Assembly: GCA_964527585.1 (NCBI GenBank) | Contig: CAZGPE010000005.1 | Coordinates: forward strand, 23,350-87,349 | DNA length: 64,000 nucleotides | Reading direction: 5' to 3' | Source of the DNA: Fimenecus sp964527585 | GTDB lineage: Bacteria > Bacillota > Clostridia > Oscillospirales > Acutalibacteraceae | In this document: piece after piece, positions 8,261-16,292 of the stretch | Layout: every line of letters starts with the position of its first letter | How positions within the stretch are numbered: the stretch's first letter is position 1 | Program-made: the position numbers and the translations under genes | The notes under the pieces: model-generated | What the model was told of the DNA's origin: nothing | What the model saw: only the letters and a program-made list of their open reading frames with translations | Database searches by the model: none

Positions 8261-8735
8261 TTTCGCATAAAAGCGTGATTGATTGAGAGTTTGAATAAAC
8301 GAAAAAATCGAAGTTTTCCCAAGTGAAAACGAAGGTTGAGTCAATAAAATCAACCGATTTGGCGCTCAACCCGTTTTTTTCGAACACGGCAGTTATTTCG
8401 GAAACTTCTTTGTTGCAAAGCACCGCACACATAACCGTGTAAAAAGAGAAAACTTCATCGCTGTTGAGAGGACTTTCGTTTTTTGTTAAAGTTAATTCGC
8501 ATTTTTCGGCGGTTAGGTTTTCGTTTGCGCTCAAAGTAAGCAAAAAATCGGGCGAGATAAAGAAAAAATAATCGTTTTCGAGTTTGTAATATGAATCGGG
8601 AGCAACCGCCTTTTCTCCGAGTTGCGTATTCAGACGGGAAACGAACTCGTAAACATCGGTTTCAGCCGATTTCGTACAGGAACAAAGCGTTATTAAAATT
8701 GTAATAAAGCAAAGGGTTTTTACGGCGTTTTTCAT
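8250..8735 (-). CDS. Predicted lipoprotein of unknown function
   Basis: The 161-residue product begins with a lipoprotein signal peptide, MKNAVKTLCFITILITLCSC, with the lipid-modified Cys at residue 20. The ATG at 8735 is chosen over an upstream in-frame ATG at 8777 because GGAGAT lies just before it and the signal peptide then starts at residue 1. The mature part is rich in Ser, Phe and acidic residues, with no motif recognised. It converges on and slightly overlaps the patatin gene. It is probably surface-anchored; no function is proposed. A second unrelated lipoprotein of similar size lies at 62254. Confidence 0.75.
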   Translation of the reverse strand: MKNAVKTLCFITILITLCSCTKSAETDVYEFVSRLNTQLGEKAVAPDSYYKLENDYFFFISPDFLLTLSANENLTAEKCELTLTKNESPLNSDEVFSFYTVMCAVLCNKEVSEITAVFEKNGLSAKSVDFIDSTFVFTWENFDFFVYSNSQSITLLCEINC

Positions 8736-8857
8736 TAGTTGATCTCCGTTCGTAAAGTTAATAAAATGTTTACACAAAGAAATGGAAAAGTGTAGTAAAA
8801 TATATTCGTCAATATTTTACTCTATGTTCAAAAATATAAAAGAAAGTGGTTTTTACT

Positions 8858-10435
8858 GTGCTTAAGAAATTCAAAAAGATGACAAGGGCAAAGCAAATAG
8901 GAACTGTTATTGTTTCAGTGCTCATTTTAGCACTTATAGTTTATGTTGTTTACAACAATTTTAAGCCCGAACCGTTGGGTGAATACAATATCACGGAAAT
9001 TAAATATTCGGATATTCAGTCAACATACGAAACAAAAGGAACCGTTGTTTCGGATAATACTCAAACATATACCGCTTTAAGTGGCGTAAAAGTAAAAACG
9101 GTTAATGTAAGTGTAGGAGAAAATGTCAAAGAAGGCGATATACTTGCCGAATTCGATGTGTCTCCTCTCGCAGCGACTCTTAATGAGTATAAAACCGCTT
9201 ACAATAAGGCTCTTGCGGCATATAACGAGTCGTTATCTTCAATAAGTACGGCAAATCAGAATAAAAACAGTGCCAATGCTCAAATCGCTCAGCTTGACAG
9301 CGAAATCGCTCAACTTCAGAAAGAGATTGATGCGGCACAGAGTGTAACTTCACCTGATGTTTCCGTTCCCGAATATTCTCAGGAAGAAATTGCGGCGATT
9401 ATCGAAAAACTTCAAAACGGCGGATTTACTCAGGAAGAAATAGATGCGATTATCGCTTCTTTGAGAAATCAGGCGGGAAATGTTTCGAGAGATGATATTG
9501 AGCAGGCGATTGAAAACGCAACCGCAACAAAACGCCTTGAACTTTCGCAGAAACAGTCTCAAAAACAGCTTCTCGAAACGCAGATTTCACTTTATGAAGC
9601 TCAGACGGATGATACGGCTTCGTCGATTTATAAAAATGTGATGGAGCAGAAAAAAGCCGATTACGAAAATTACAAAGCAATGGTCGAGTCTATGAAAAAA
9701 GGCTGGGTTGCTTCATCGGACGGACTTGTAACTCAGGTTAATCTTGTTGCGGGTGAAATTTTCGTGCCGTCTAATGCAAGCTCAACTTCAACTGACCTTT
9801 CGTCTCTTTTGGGATATGTGTCGGGAGACAGCGATACAAGTGCCGTTTTAAGTGATATTATCGGCAGTGTTTCTTCTCAGAACACATCTTCGGGTGTCGG
9901 AATTACCGTTGAAAACACGAATGAGTTCGTTGCCGAATTCTCAGTCGGAAAATATGATATTCTCAATATAAAAGTCGGTCAGAAAGTTACCGTTTCTTCT
10001 TTGGGAAGTGAATATGACGGTGAGGTTATTTATGTAAGCGCAACCGCAAACTCTTCGTCGTCGCTTGACATCAGCGCAATCGCTTCGACATTTACCGGAA
10101 GTTCGACTTCGTCTTCAAGCGGTGCTCTTGTAAGAATTAAAATAACAAATCCCGACGAAAAAATCATCATAGGATTTGATGTCGATGTTAAAATCAATAC
10201 TCAGAAATATGAAAATGTACTCGCTCTTCCGATTGATGCGGTTGTAACCGAGGATGGAATTAACTATGTCTATGTCGTAAACGAAGACAATGAAGTTTCA
10301 AAGCGTGAAATCACAGTCGGTGTTTACTCGGATGATTATTACGAACTTCTTTCGGGTGTGGAAGCGGGAGAGAAAGTTGTAGATAATCCCAAGACTTCGC
10401 TTGCCGAAGGCGACGAAATCGCAATTAGAAAATAA
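8858..10435 (+). CDS. Periplasmic-adaptor-type subunit of an ABC exporter (MacA/HlyD family)
   Basis: The 525-residue membrane fusion protein would couple a MacB-type permease to its substrate outside the membrane. One N-terminal transmembrane helix (about residues 13-32) is followed by a lipoyl-like half-motif (KTVNVSVGENVKEGDILAEF), a long helical hairpin rich in Gln, Glu and Ala (about residues 95-285), the second lipoyl half (GLVTQVNLVAGE), then beta-barrel and membrane-proximal domains. Two Ser/Thr-rich loops (about 305-345 and 400-430) are unusual insertions. GTG at 8858 is preferred to GTG at 8846 because AGAAAGTGG then acts as ribosome site. The permease gene follows 15 bases later. 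Confidence 0.88.
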   Translation: MLKKFKKMTRAKQIGTVIVSVLILALIVYVVYNNFKPEPLGEYNITEIKYSDIQSTYETKGTVVSDNTQTYTALSGVKVKTVNVSVGENVKEGDILAEFDVSPLAATLNEYKTAYNKALAAYNESLSSISTANQNKNSANAQIAQLDSEIAQLQKEIDAAQSVTSPDVSVPEYSQEEIAAIIEKLQNGGFTQEEIDAIIASLRNQAGNVSRDDIEQAIENATATKRLELSQKQSQKQLLETQISLYEAQTDDTASSIYKNVMEQKKADYENYKAMVESMKKGWVASSDGLVTQVNLVAGEIFVPSNASSTSTDLSSLLGYVSGDSDTSAVLSDIIGSVSSQNTSSGVGITVENTNEFVAEFSVGKYDILNIKVGQKVTVSSLGSEYDGEVIYVSATANSSSSLDISAIASTFTGSSTSSSSGALVRIKITNPDEKIIIGFDVDVKINTQKYENVLALPIDAVVTEDGINYVYVVNEDNEVSKREITVGVYSDDYYELLSGVEAGEKVVDNPKTSLAEGDEIAIRK

Positions 10436-10450
10436 GGCAGGTGTCGGCTG

Positions 10451-11692
10451 TTGAATATCAGAGAAAATATCAGAATAGCAATATTCAGCATCAAGACCAA
10501 TCTTATGCGTTCGTTGCTTACAATGCTCGGAATAATAATCGGTGTCGCATCCGTTATTGCGGTAATTACAGTCGGTAACGGCGGCAGAGATTATATTGTC
10601 GGAATGATAAAAGAAATGGGATCAAGCGCAATAACAATCGGTGTTGATGCGACTATCGCTTCGAATTCGGACTATATAACCGATGCCGATTTGGAAGCAA
10701 TAAAGGCGCTTGATTCTGTTGAATATGTTTCGCCTATGGTTATGACAATGGGAACCCTGAGTACCGATACGCAGACCGGAATCGGTATCGCAATCGGCGG
10801 AAGCGAAGAAATGCGATATGTTATGAGCCGTGAATGTGTTTACGGCAGATATTATACCGCAGCCGAAGCGGATTCCGGAAAAGCGGTATGTGTAATCGAC
10901 ACTTCAACCGCACTTCAGTTTTTCGGTAAAAAAGACTGTGTAGGCGAATATATTAATTTGTCGGTAAACGATATAACAACAAGTATTAAAATAATCGGTG
11001 TAACCGATATGGCAAGTACATTCGGCTCCGACTCCGAAGAAATGATGGAGTCGATGCAGGCAATGGGAGGTTCTTCTTTGTCGGGCGGTATGATTATGAT
11101 ACCGACCAAACTTGCAACGAATATCGTAGGTATGAGCGACAGATACGATACGATTTACATTATCGCAAGTGATGAGAACGATCTCGATGCTGCGGGAAAT
11201 GCGGCGCTTAACCGTATCAGAGCAAGGCATAACAACTATGATAAAGACTGTTACCTTGTTACAAATCTCGCAACATATATTGACTTGCTTGATACAGTAA
11301 TAAATGTATTTACGATTTTTATCGCTGCGGTAAGTGCGATTTCGCTTATTGTAGGCGGTATCGGAGTTATGAACATAATGCTTGTCTCGATAACCGAGAG
11401 GACAAGGGAAATCGGTATAAGAAAGGCTTTGGGAGCGAAAACCTCGACAATCCTCTTCCAGTTCTTAACGGAGTCGATAATCCTTTGTGTAATCGGCGGT
11501 GCGATAGGTTTGTTGCTAGGCGTCGCCGGAGCTGCGTTTGTTTCGTCGATTATGAACATACCTCTTTCGGTTAAGTTCTCAACCGTTGCGCTTGCAATCG
11601 GCTTCTCAACGGCAATCGGTGTGATTTTCGGAGTTTATCCCGCAAAGCGTGCCGCAAAAATGCCGCCGATTGAGGCTTTGCGAAGAGACTGA
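10451..11692 (+). CDS. ABC transporter permease, MacB/FtsX family, without fused ATPase
   Basis: The 413-residue protein has the MacB topology: one helix near residues 18-42 ending in GIIIGVASVIAVITVGNGG, a large extracytoplasmic MacB_PCD domain (about 45-275), then three C-terminal helices of the FtsX domain with the conserved MLVSITERTREIGIRKALGA and GVYPAKRAAKMPPIEALR. The TTG start follows AGGCAGGTG. It is co-transcribed with the adaptor. No ATP-binding gene lies on either side, although MacB systems need one. The permease must borrow an ATPase encoded elsewhere or the operon has lost it. Substrate unknown; lantibiotic, peptide or drug export is typical for the family. Confidence 0.9.
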   Translation: MNIRENIRIAIFSIKTNLMRSLLTMLGIIIGVASVIAVITVGNGGRDYIVGMIKEMGSSAITIGVDATIASNSDYITDADLEAIKALDSVEYVSPMVMTMGTLSTDTQTGIGIAIGGSEEMRYVMSRECVYGRYYTAAEADSGKAVCVIDTSTALQFFGKKDCVGEYINLSVNDITTSIKIIGVTDMASTFGSDSEEMMESMQAMGGSSLSGGMIMIPTKLATNIVGMSDRYDTIYIIASDENDLDAAGNAALNRIRARHNNYDKDCYLVTNLATYIDLLDTVINVFTIFIAAVSAISLIVGGIGVMNIMLVSITERTREIGIRKALGAKTSTILFQFLTESIILCVIGGAIGLLLGVAGAAFVSSIMNIPLSVKFSTVALAIGFSTAIGVIFGVYPAKRAAKMPPIEALRRD

Positions 11693-11713
11693 TTTTTCAA
11701 AATATATAAATTT

Positions 11714-11767
11714 AAGCGAACATAATCCGCTGTTTATCGCTTGCGGAGTTTATGTTCGCTTTTGCTT
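11714..11767 (+). terminator. Intrinsic terminator after the exporter operon
   Basis: AAGCGAACATAA at 11714-11725 pairs perfectly with TTATGTTCGCTT at 11750-11761, with an inner TCCGC/GCGGA stem (11726-11730 with 11743-11747), followed by a T-rich tract. The remaining gap to 11927 is AT-rich with no other feature seen. Confidence 0.85.
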
Positions 11768-11927
11768 TTTTTGACGAAAATTTAATAAAGTCTTGAAAAA
11801 TCAAAAAAATAACAGTATAATATTTATGTAGTATATTGCGGTTTTATGCGCTCAAAATCACATAAAAATCAATTTATTACTTTTGTACGAATATATGATA
11901 TGTTAATTGTTTAGAGGAGGAAGAAAA

Positions 11928-12809
11928 TTGAACGGAGATTTACATTGTCATACTAAACTTTCGGACGGTTCTCTCGGTATTGAAGATTTGATTATTTTGG
12001 CTAAAAAAAGAGGACTTACAACTATTGCGATTACCGACCATGACTGCCTTGCCGGTACGGTCAGAGGAAAAATTATAGGTGAGAGATACGGGGTACAGGT
12101 TATCCCCGGAGTTGAGCTGTCTGCAAATGACATTGAAACCGGAAAAAAAGTTCATATTCTTTGCTATCTCAGTGATATGCCTGCCCGTCTTGAAGGACTT
12201 TGCCACAGAAATTCCTTGGCAAGAAAGAAAGCGGCACATATTATGATGCTTCATGTTGCCAAGAGATACCCTATAACAACGGAGTTTATCGTTAAATGCG
12301 CAACCGGTTCTACAAATGTCTATAAACAGCATATAATGCAGGCACTTATGGAGTCGGGATATACAACTTCCATATACGGCGATCTTTATAACGAACTGTT
12401 CTCCGAGGAATCGGAAAACAATATTCTCGTCAGCCCGAAGTATCCGGATGTCGAAGAAGTAATTAACGCTATTCACGAAGCAGGCGGTATTGCCGTACTT
12501 GCCCATCCGTATATGTTCGATAATCTCGATTCGATTCCGAGAATGATCGAGTGCGGACTTGACGGCATCGAAGTATGGCATCCGAGTGCCGATGAGCAGC
12601 AACAGGAAGAACTTAAGAAAATCGCAACCAAGAATAAATTGCTTATGACGGGCGGAACCGATTTCCACGGATTGTATAATTCGCAAACGATTTCAATCGG
12701 TGATTACGGTACTCCCGATGATGCGATTTCTAAACTTTTGGGATACAAAGCAAAACAAAAGAGACTTCTCAGAAAGGCTCAAAAACTCGCAGCGGAAGAA
12801 AATGCCTGA
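11928..12809 (+). CDS. PHP domain phosphoesterase (TrpH/RnaAM-like)
   Basis: The 293-residue protein is a metal-dependent phosphoesterase of the PHP superfamily. Family members such as YciV hydrolyse 3',5'-nucleoside bisphosphates or trim RNA 5' ends. The metal-ligand motifs are in order: DLHCHTKLSDGS at residues 4-15, ITDHDCLAGT, GVELSA, VLAHPYMF and GTDFHG. TTG at 11928 is chosen because GAGGAGG stands at 11914-11920; the frame continues up to a TTG at 11907, but that would place the ribosome site inside the gene. The next gene starts 22 bases downstream. Superfamily is certain, substrate inferred. Confidence 0.88.
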   Translation: MNGDLHCHTKLSDGSLGIEDLIILAKKRGLTTIAITDHDCLAGTVRGKIIGERYGVQVIPGVELSANDIETGKKVHILCYLSDMPARLEGLCHRNSLARKKAAHIMMLHVAKRYPITTEFIVKCATGSTNVYKQHIMQALMESGYTTSIYGDLYNELFSEESENNILVSPKYPDVEEVINAIHEAGGIAVLAHPYMFDNLDSIPRMIECGLDGIEVWHPSADEQQQEELKKIATKNKLLMTGGTDFHGLYNSQTISIGDYGTPDDAISKLLGYKAKQKRLLRKAQKLAAEENA

Positions 12810-12831
12810 TAAAATACCTACGGAGGTTTTT

Positions 12832-13389
12832 ATGGACGACGATATTAAAATTTTTCAAGCAAAAGAAAAAAGCGATACGCTTGACAGCATTGCTTTAATC
12901 GAAGAAATGAATACTCAGCGTTTTAACGGCAATACGCAAAAGGCTAAACAGCTCGGAAAATATCTCGCAAGCCGTTTTCTCGATGAGGAGCAGTTGAAAA
13001 CATCGCTCGAAGAAGAAATCGGAACAATGGATTTCCCCGAAGATGTAATGTTGCAGATTAAAATTCTTATGTTTTTTACCGCTGAATACTGTATTAACCG
13101 TTTGTTGCCGAACACTTTGCTTAAAACAACGGCAATAAACACCGTTTACGACAGCGTAATGAAAAAAGCGGCAGATTTTTATAAGGAATTTTCCGATGCG
13201 GCAGAATACAGTTTTTACTACCTTGCGGTAAAAAAAGACGATATATGCGACAGTGTCGGTAAGGCGTTTGCAATGGTATGCCGTAAGGGAGATGACCTTC
13301 GTTATCAAAAACTCGGATGTGATGTTTTCCGTGTTGTTTCGAAGGAAGTTGAGTCGATTATCGCTTCATACAGTTTTATAAACGAATAA
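12832..13389 (+). CDS. Hypothetical cytosolic helical protein
   Basis: I do not recognise this 185-residue product. It begins MDDDIKIFQAKEK, is strongly charged and predicted mostly helical, and has no signal peptide or membrane segment. Starts upstream in the same frame lie inside the PHP gene. ATG at 12832 is chosen for its GGAGG at 12822-12826; ATG at 12802 lacks a ribosome site. It is probably co-transcribed with the PHP gene and ends at a strong terminator. Confidence 0.75.
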   Translation: MDDDIKIFQAKEKSDTLDSIALIEEMNTQRFNGNTQKAKQLGKYLASRFLDEEQLKTSLEEEIGTMDFPEDVMLQIKILMFFTAEYCINRLLPNTLLKTTAINTVYDSVMKKAADFYKEFSDAAEYSFYYLAVKKDDICDSVGKAFAMVCRKGDDLRYQKLGCDVFRVVSKEVESIIASYSFINE

Positions 13390-13392
13390 ATT

Positions 13393-13419
13393 AAGACCGC
13401 TTCGGCGGTCTTGTTTTTT
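13393..13419 (+). terminator. Intrinsic terminator
   Basis: AAGACCGC and GCGGTCTT form a perfect 8-bp stem around TTCG (13393-13412), followed by a T run. It ends the PHP/hypothetical operon. Confidence 0.92.
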
Positions 13420-13441
13420 TATTTCTAAATCAGTATAATTC

Positions 13442-13470
13442 TTGACAAAAGACCTCTTGTGAAGTATTAT
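13442..13470 (+). promoter_or_regulatory. Sigma-A promoter of the queT transcript
   Basis: TTGACA at 13442-13447 and TATTAT at 13465-13470 have 17-base spacing and lie just ahead of the riboswitch. Confidence 0.8.
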
Positions 13471-13485
13471 TTTAATGCTCGTTTG

Positions 13486-13540
13486 AGCGGTCAGTTCGTA
13501 ACCATCCTGACCGACGCAAGTCAATCAAAACTAAGGAGTA
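13486..13540 (+). ncRNA. preQ1 riboswitch (class III-like, or class I) controlling queT
   Basis: CGGTCAG (13488-13494) pairs with CTGACCG (13507-13513) around loop TTCGTAACCATC. A tiny GAC-GCAA-GTC hairpin follows at 13513-13522, then the A-rich tail AATCAAAACTAAGGAG that contains the queT ribosome site. The loop CC can pair with the tail GG to form the H-type pseudoknot typical of preQ1 aptamers, hiding the ribosome site when ligand binds. The loop and tail look most like the class III motif described in Ruminococcaceae, though the extra hairpin is very short. Position before a queuosine-precursor transporter supports the call; the class is less certain. Confidence 0.72.
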
Positions 13541-13547
13541 ATTGAAT

Positions 13548-14060
13548 ATGAAAAACAAGAAGGTTTACAAACTCGTTTCGGGTGCGGTAATCGCAGCGTC
13601 TTATGCCGCACTTACTTATGTCGCTTCTGCGCTCGGTATAGCGTACGGCCCTGTTCAGTTTCGCTTTTCCGAAGCATTAACGGTTCTCGCCGCCGTAACA
13701 CCGGCTGCCGTTCCGGGTCTTACGATAGGCTGCTTTTTGGCGAATCTCGGAAGTCCTTACGGTTTAATCGACATATTTTGCGGAACTCTTGCGACATTTA
13801 TCGCCGCATTTCTTTCTTACAAAACAAGAAATGTAAAAATTAAAGGGATTCCGTTTTTAACTCCGCTTTTTTCCGTGTTGTCAAACGCTTTGATTGTCGG
13901 AGCGGAAATTACCGTTTTTCTGCCGGAAGGATTTTCGGTGTACGGGTTTATAATACAAGCGCTGTGGGTCGGATTGGGAGAACTTGTCGTATGTTTCGGC
14001 GCAGGGATCCCGTTACTTATTGCGATTGATAAAACGCCTTTGAAAAAGTACCTTAAATAA
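13548..14060 (+). CDS. queT: QueT family queuosine-precursor transporter (ECF S component)
   Basis: The 170-residue integral membrane protein is the substrate-binding component for uptake of a queuosine precursor such as preQ1. It has about five to six hydrophobic helices, with the family segment YGPVQFRFSEALTVLAA near residue 37 and FLANLGSPYG near 68. ATG at 13548 is preferred over TTG at 13542, since AAGGAG at 13533-13538 gives 9-base spacing. Energy-coupling subunits are not in this window, as expected for group II ECF transporters. Expression is probably repressed by preQ1 through the leader. Its transcript ends in a hairpin that contains the next gene's promoter. Confidence 0.9.
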   Translation: MKNKKVYKLVSGAVIAASYAALTYVASALGIAYGPVQFRFSEALTVLAAVTPAAVPGLTIGCFLANLGSPYGLIDIFCGTLATFIAAFLSYKTRNVKIKGIPFLTPLFSVLSNALIVGAEITVFLPEGFSVYGFIIQALWVGLGELVVCFGAGIPLLIAIDKTPLKKYLK

Positions 14061-14062
14061 TA

Positions 14063-14112
14063 TTGAACAACACCACCCTTTGTGCTACAATTTAACCGAG
14101 GGTGGTGTTTTT
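14063..14112 (+). promoter_or_regulatory. Terminator hairpin with an internal promoter for the response regulator
   Basis: AACACCACCC (14069-14078) and GGGTGGTGTT (14100-14109) form a perfect 10-bp stem followed by T residues, ending queT transcripts. In the loop and left arm sits a promoter: TTGAAC at 14063-14068, 17-base spacer, TACAAT at 14086-14091, predicting a start near 14098. The right arm also contains the ribosome site GAGGGTGG of the gene starting at 14113. RNA from the internal promoter lacks the left arm, so its ribosome site would be free, while readthrough RNA would hide it. Confidence 0.7.
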
Positions 14113-14796
14113 ATGTCTAAAATCATCATAGCTGACGATGAAAAACTTATAAGGAATCTTGTTGCGGATTTTCTCGAGAAAGCCGGTCATACCGTAATTC
14201 AGGCGGAAAACGGGGCGCAAGCTCTTGACCTTTACAGCAAAAATGCGGATACTTCACTGTGTATTCTCGACATTATGATGCCCGAAAAAGACGGGTGGGA
14301 AGTTTGCAGGGAAATTCGCAAAACTTCTAATGTTCCGATTATGCTTTTGACCGCCCGAAGCCAAGATTTCGATCAGATAACAGGGTTTGATTCGGGGGCT
14401 GACGATTATGTAACCAAACCTTTTTCTCCCGTTGTTCTCGTTAAGAGAGTGGAAGCGCTGTTAAGACGCAATTGCGTTTCGACACCTGCCGTTAAGGACG
14501 ATCTTTGGGGTTTGTTAATAGATACGGATGCTCTTGAGGTTAAAATAGACGGAAAAAAAGTTGATTTGACCGTAAAAGAATTTAAGATTTTAGAAAAACT
14601 TTCCGAATCCGTCGGCAGAGTTTATTCAAGAGAACAGTTGCTCGACGATGTTTGGGGATTTGACTATTTCGGAGATATTCGTACCGTTGATTCCCATGTC
14701 GCAAGACTCCGTACAAAACTCGGAGAATGGGGAGAGGAACATTTGAAAACGGTTTATGCCGTAGGATATAAACTTCAGGAGAAATCGGATGAATAA
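14113..14796 (+). CDS. OmpR/PhoB-family response regulator
   Basis: The 227-residue DNA-binding response regulator has an N-terminal receiver domain with acidic pair ADDEK at residues 7-11, phospho-acceptor Asp53 in CILDIMMPEKDG, and the conserved TKPF near residue 101. A C-terminal winged helix follows, with VYSREQLLDDVWG and TVDSHVARLRTKLG. The ATG at 14113 is preferred because GAGGGTGG lies six bases upstream. Its stop overlaps the kinase start by 8 bases (ATGAATAA), so the pair is translationally coupled. Target genes are unknown. Confidence 0.93.
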   Translation: MSKIIIADDEKLIRNLVADFLEKAGHTVIQAENGAQALDLYSKNADTSLCILDIMMPEKDGWEVCREIRKTSNVPIMLLTARSQDFDQITGFDSGADDYVTKPFSPVVLVKRVEALLRRNCVSTPAVKDDLWGLLIDTDALEVKIDGKKVDLTVKEFKILEKLSESVGRVYSREQLLDDVWGFDYFGDIRTVDSHVARLRTKLGEWGEEHLKTVYAVGYKLQEKSDE

Positions 14797-16240
14797 GTCT
14801 GGCGGTAAAAAAATAACAAGTATCAGAACCCGAATGTTTTTGCAAGTCGGTGCGGTTGTGTTTGCGGCTGTTATTCTTATTTTATTGCTGAACAACTCGC
14901 TTTTACCGATAATATATGAGCAAAACGAAAAAAGCGAAATGCTTGAAGTGCGTAATGAAATAGAAGAACTGAATTTCGAATTCGACGATTTTTCGGCACA
15001 GTTGAACACTTTGGAAAAAAAGCACAGTTTTTCGATTGATGTTTATTCGGAAATCGGGGATCCTTTATATTTCGGAACCGATGACATTTTTTCTTCAAGC
15101 GGAAAAATTACCGTGTCGAAACATAGGGAATATTCCGACGGTTCCTTCTTTGAAATTCAGACTATACAAAACGAAAATTCACAGTATATTGTTTATGGAG
15201 CAAAACTCGGAAACGGTACGGAAATCGAGATATACGGCAGAAAAGATGCAATTGACGAAACAGCGGACATAGCCATAGCGATAACCGCCGTAACGAGTGT
15301 TGTCGCCATGCTCGCAGCGTTGGGAGTAATTTATTTTTATTCAAGCCGATTTACAAAACCGCTTATAAAAATGAGCGAAGTTACGGAAAAAATGGCAGAC
15401 ATGGATTTTTCTCAAAAATGCCGTGTCGACGGGAACGATGAAATCACCGTACTTTCCAAGAGCATAAATCATCTCTCCGATTCTCTAAACGAGACGCTTG
15501 AAGATTTGAATACGAAAAACGCAAGGCTTGAAAAAGATATTGAAAAAGAAAAGACATTGGAAAAAATCAGAAAAGACTTTATCTCCAATGTTTCCCATGA
15601 GTTGAAAACGCCGATTTCGATTATAAGAGGGTATTCCGAAGGTGCGGGATTGATGATTGAAAGCGGAGAGTGTGAGCAGGCAAAAAAATACTGTGATGTG
15701 ATTGTCGGAGAAACCGAAAAAATGAACAGTCTTGTTTTGCAGCTTTTGGAACTGTCGATGTACGAATCCGGAAATGTGGACTTGAAAAGCGAGCGTTTCG
15801 ATATATCTTCTCTTATAGATGCTTATGCACAGTCAAATTCAATTAAATTCGGGGAAAAAGGAATCAAATTCGAGAATACGGTTGAATCGAATACATTTGT
15901 TATCGGTGATGAGATTAAAACCGAAATGATTATCAATAACTATATTTCCAACGCTGTTTCCCACTGCGAAAACGAAAAACAAATAACGGTTTCGGGCATT
16001 GATATGGGCGATGTTGTGCGTGTTTGTGTTTTTAATACGGGTAAGCCGATTTGCGATGAAGATATTGATAAAATTTGGATAAGTTTTTACCGTGCCGATA
16101 AATCGAGAAGCAGAAGTGAAGGCAGATTCGGTCTCGGGCTTTCGATTGTAAGCGCCGTTCAAAAACTCTACGGTCTCGGATACGGAGTTTATAATACTTG
16201 CGGCGGAGTTGTGTTTTGGTTTGATGTTAAAAAAGCGTAA
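14789..16240 (+). CDS. Sensor histidine kinase
   Basis: The 483-residue membrane kinase partners the response regulator just upstream. Order of parts: helix 1 at about residues 17-36, a ~120-residue extracytoplasmic sensor region, helix 2 at about 160-184, a HAMP linker to about 240, the HisKA dimerisation helix with phospho-acceptor His270 in SNVSHELKTP, and an ATPase domain with N-box NNYISNAVSH and G-box GRFGLGLSIV. The N-box is acceptable though a little divergent. The signal is not predictable. It ends at a strong bidirectional hairpin facing galT. Confidence 0.93.
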   Translation: MNKSGGKKITSIRTRMFLQVGAVVFAAVILILLLNNSLLPIIYEQNEKSEMLEVRNEIEELNFEFDDFSAQLNTLEKKHSFSIDVYSEIGDPLYFGTDDIFSSSGKITVSKHREYSDGSFFEIQTIQNENSQYIVYGAKLGNGTEIEIYGRKDAIDETADIAIAITAVTSVVAMLAALGVIYFYSSRFTKPLIKMSEVTEKMADMDFSQKCRVDGNDEITVLSKSINHLSDSLNETLEDLNTKNARLEKDIEKEKTLEKIRKDFISNVSHELKTPISIIRGYSEGAGLMIESGECEQAKKYCDVIVGETEKMNSLVLQLLELSMYESGNVDLKSERFDISSLIDAYAQSNSIKFGEKGIKFENTVESNTFVIGDEIKTEMIINNYISNAVSHCENEKQITVSGIDMGDVVRVCVFNTGKPICDEDIDKIWISFYRADKSRSRSEGRFGLGLSIVSAVQKLYGLGYGVYNTCGGVVFWFDVKKA

Positions 16241-16256
16241 ATACCGTAAAATAAGA

Positions 16257-16288
16257 AAGACGGCTTGTATACAAGCCGTCTTTTTTGC
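16257..16288. terminator. Bidirectional terminator between the kinase and galT
   Basis: AAGACGGCTTG and CAAGCCGTCTT (16257-16282) form a perfect 11-bp stem around TATA. The plus side has a six-T run and the minus side a weaker T-rich tract, so it can end both convergent genes. Confidence 0.9.
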
Positions 16289-16292
16289 TTTT

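Noticed and set aside
8250..8735. Paralogy between this lipoprotein and the one at 62254-62748
   Set aside because: Similar size and signal peptide, but no convincing similarity in the mature parts by eye.
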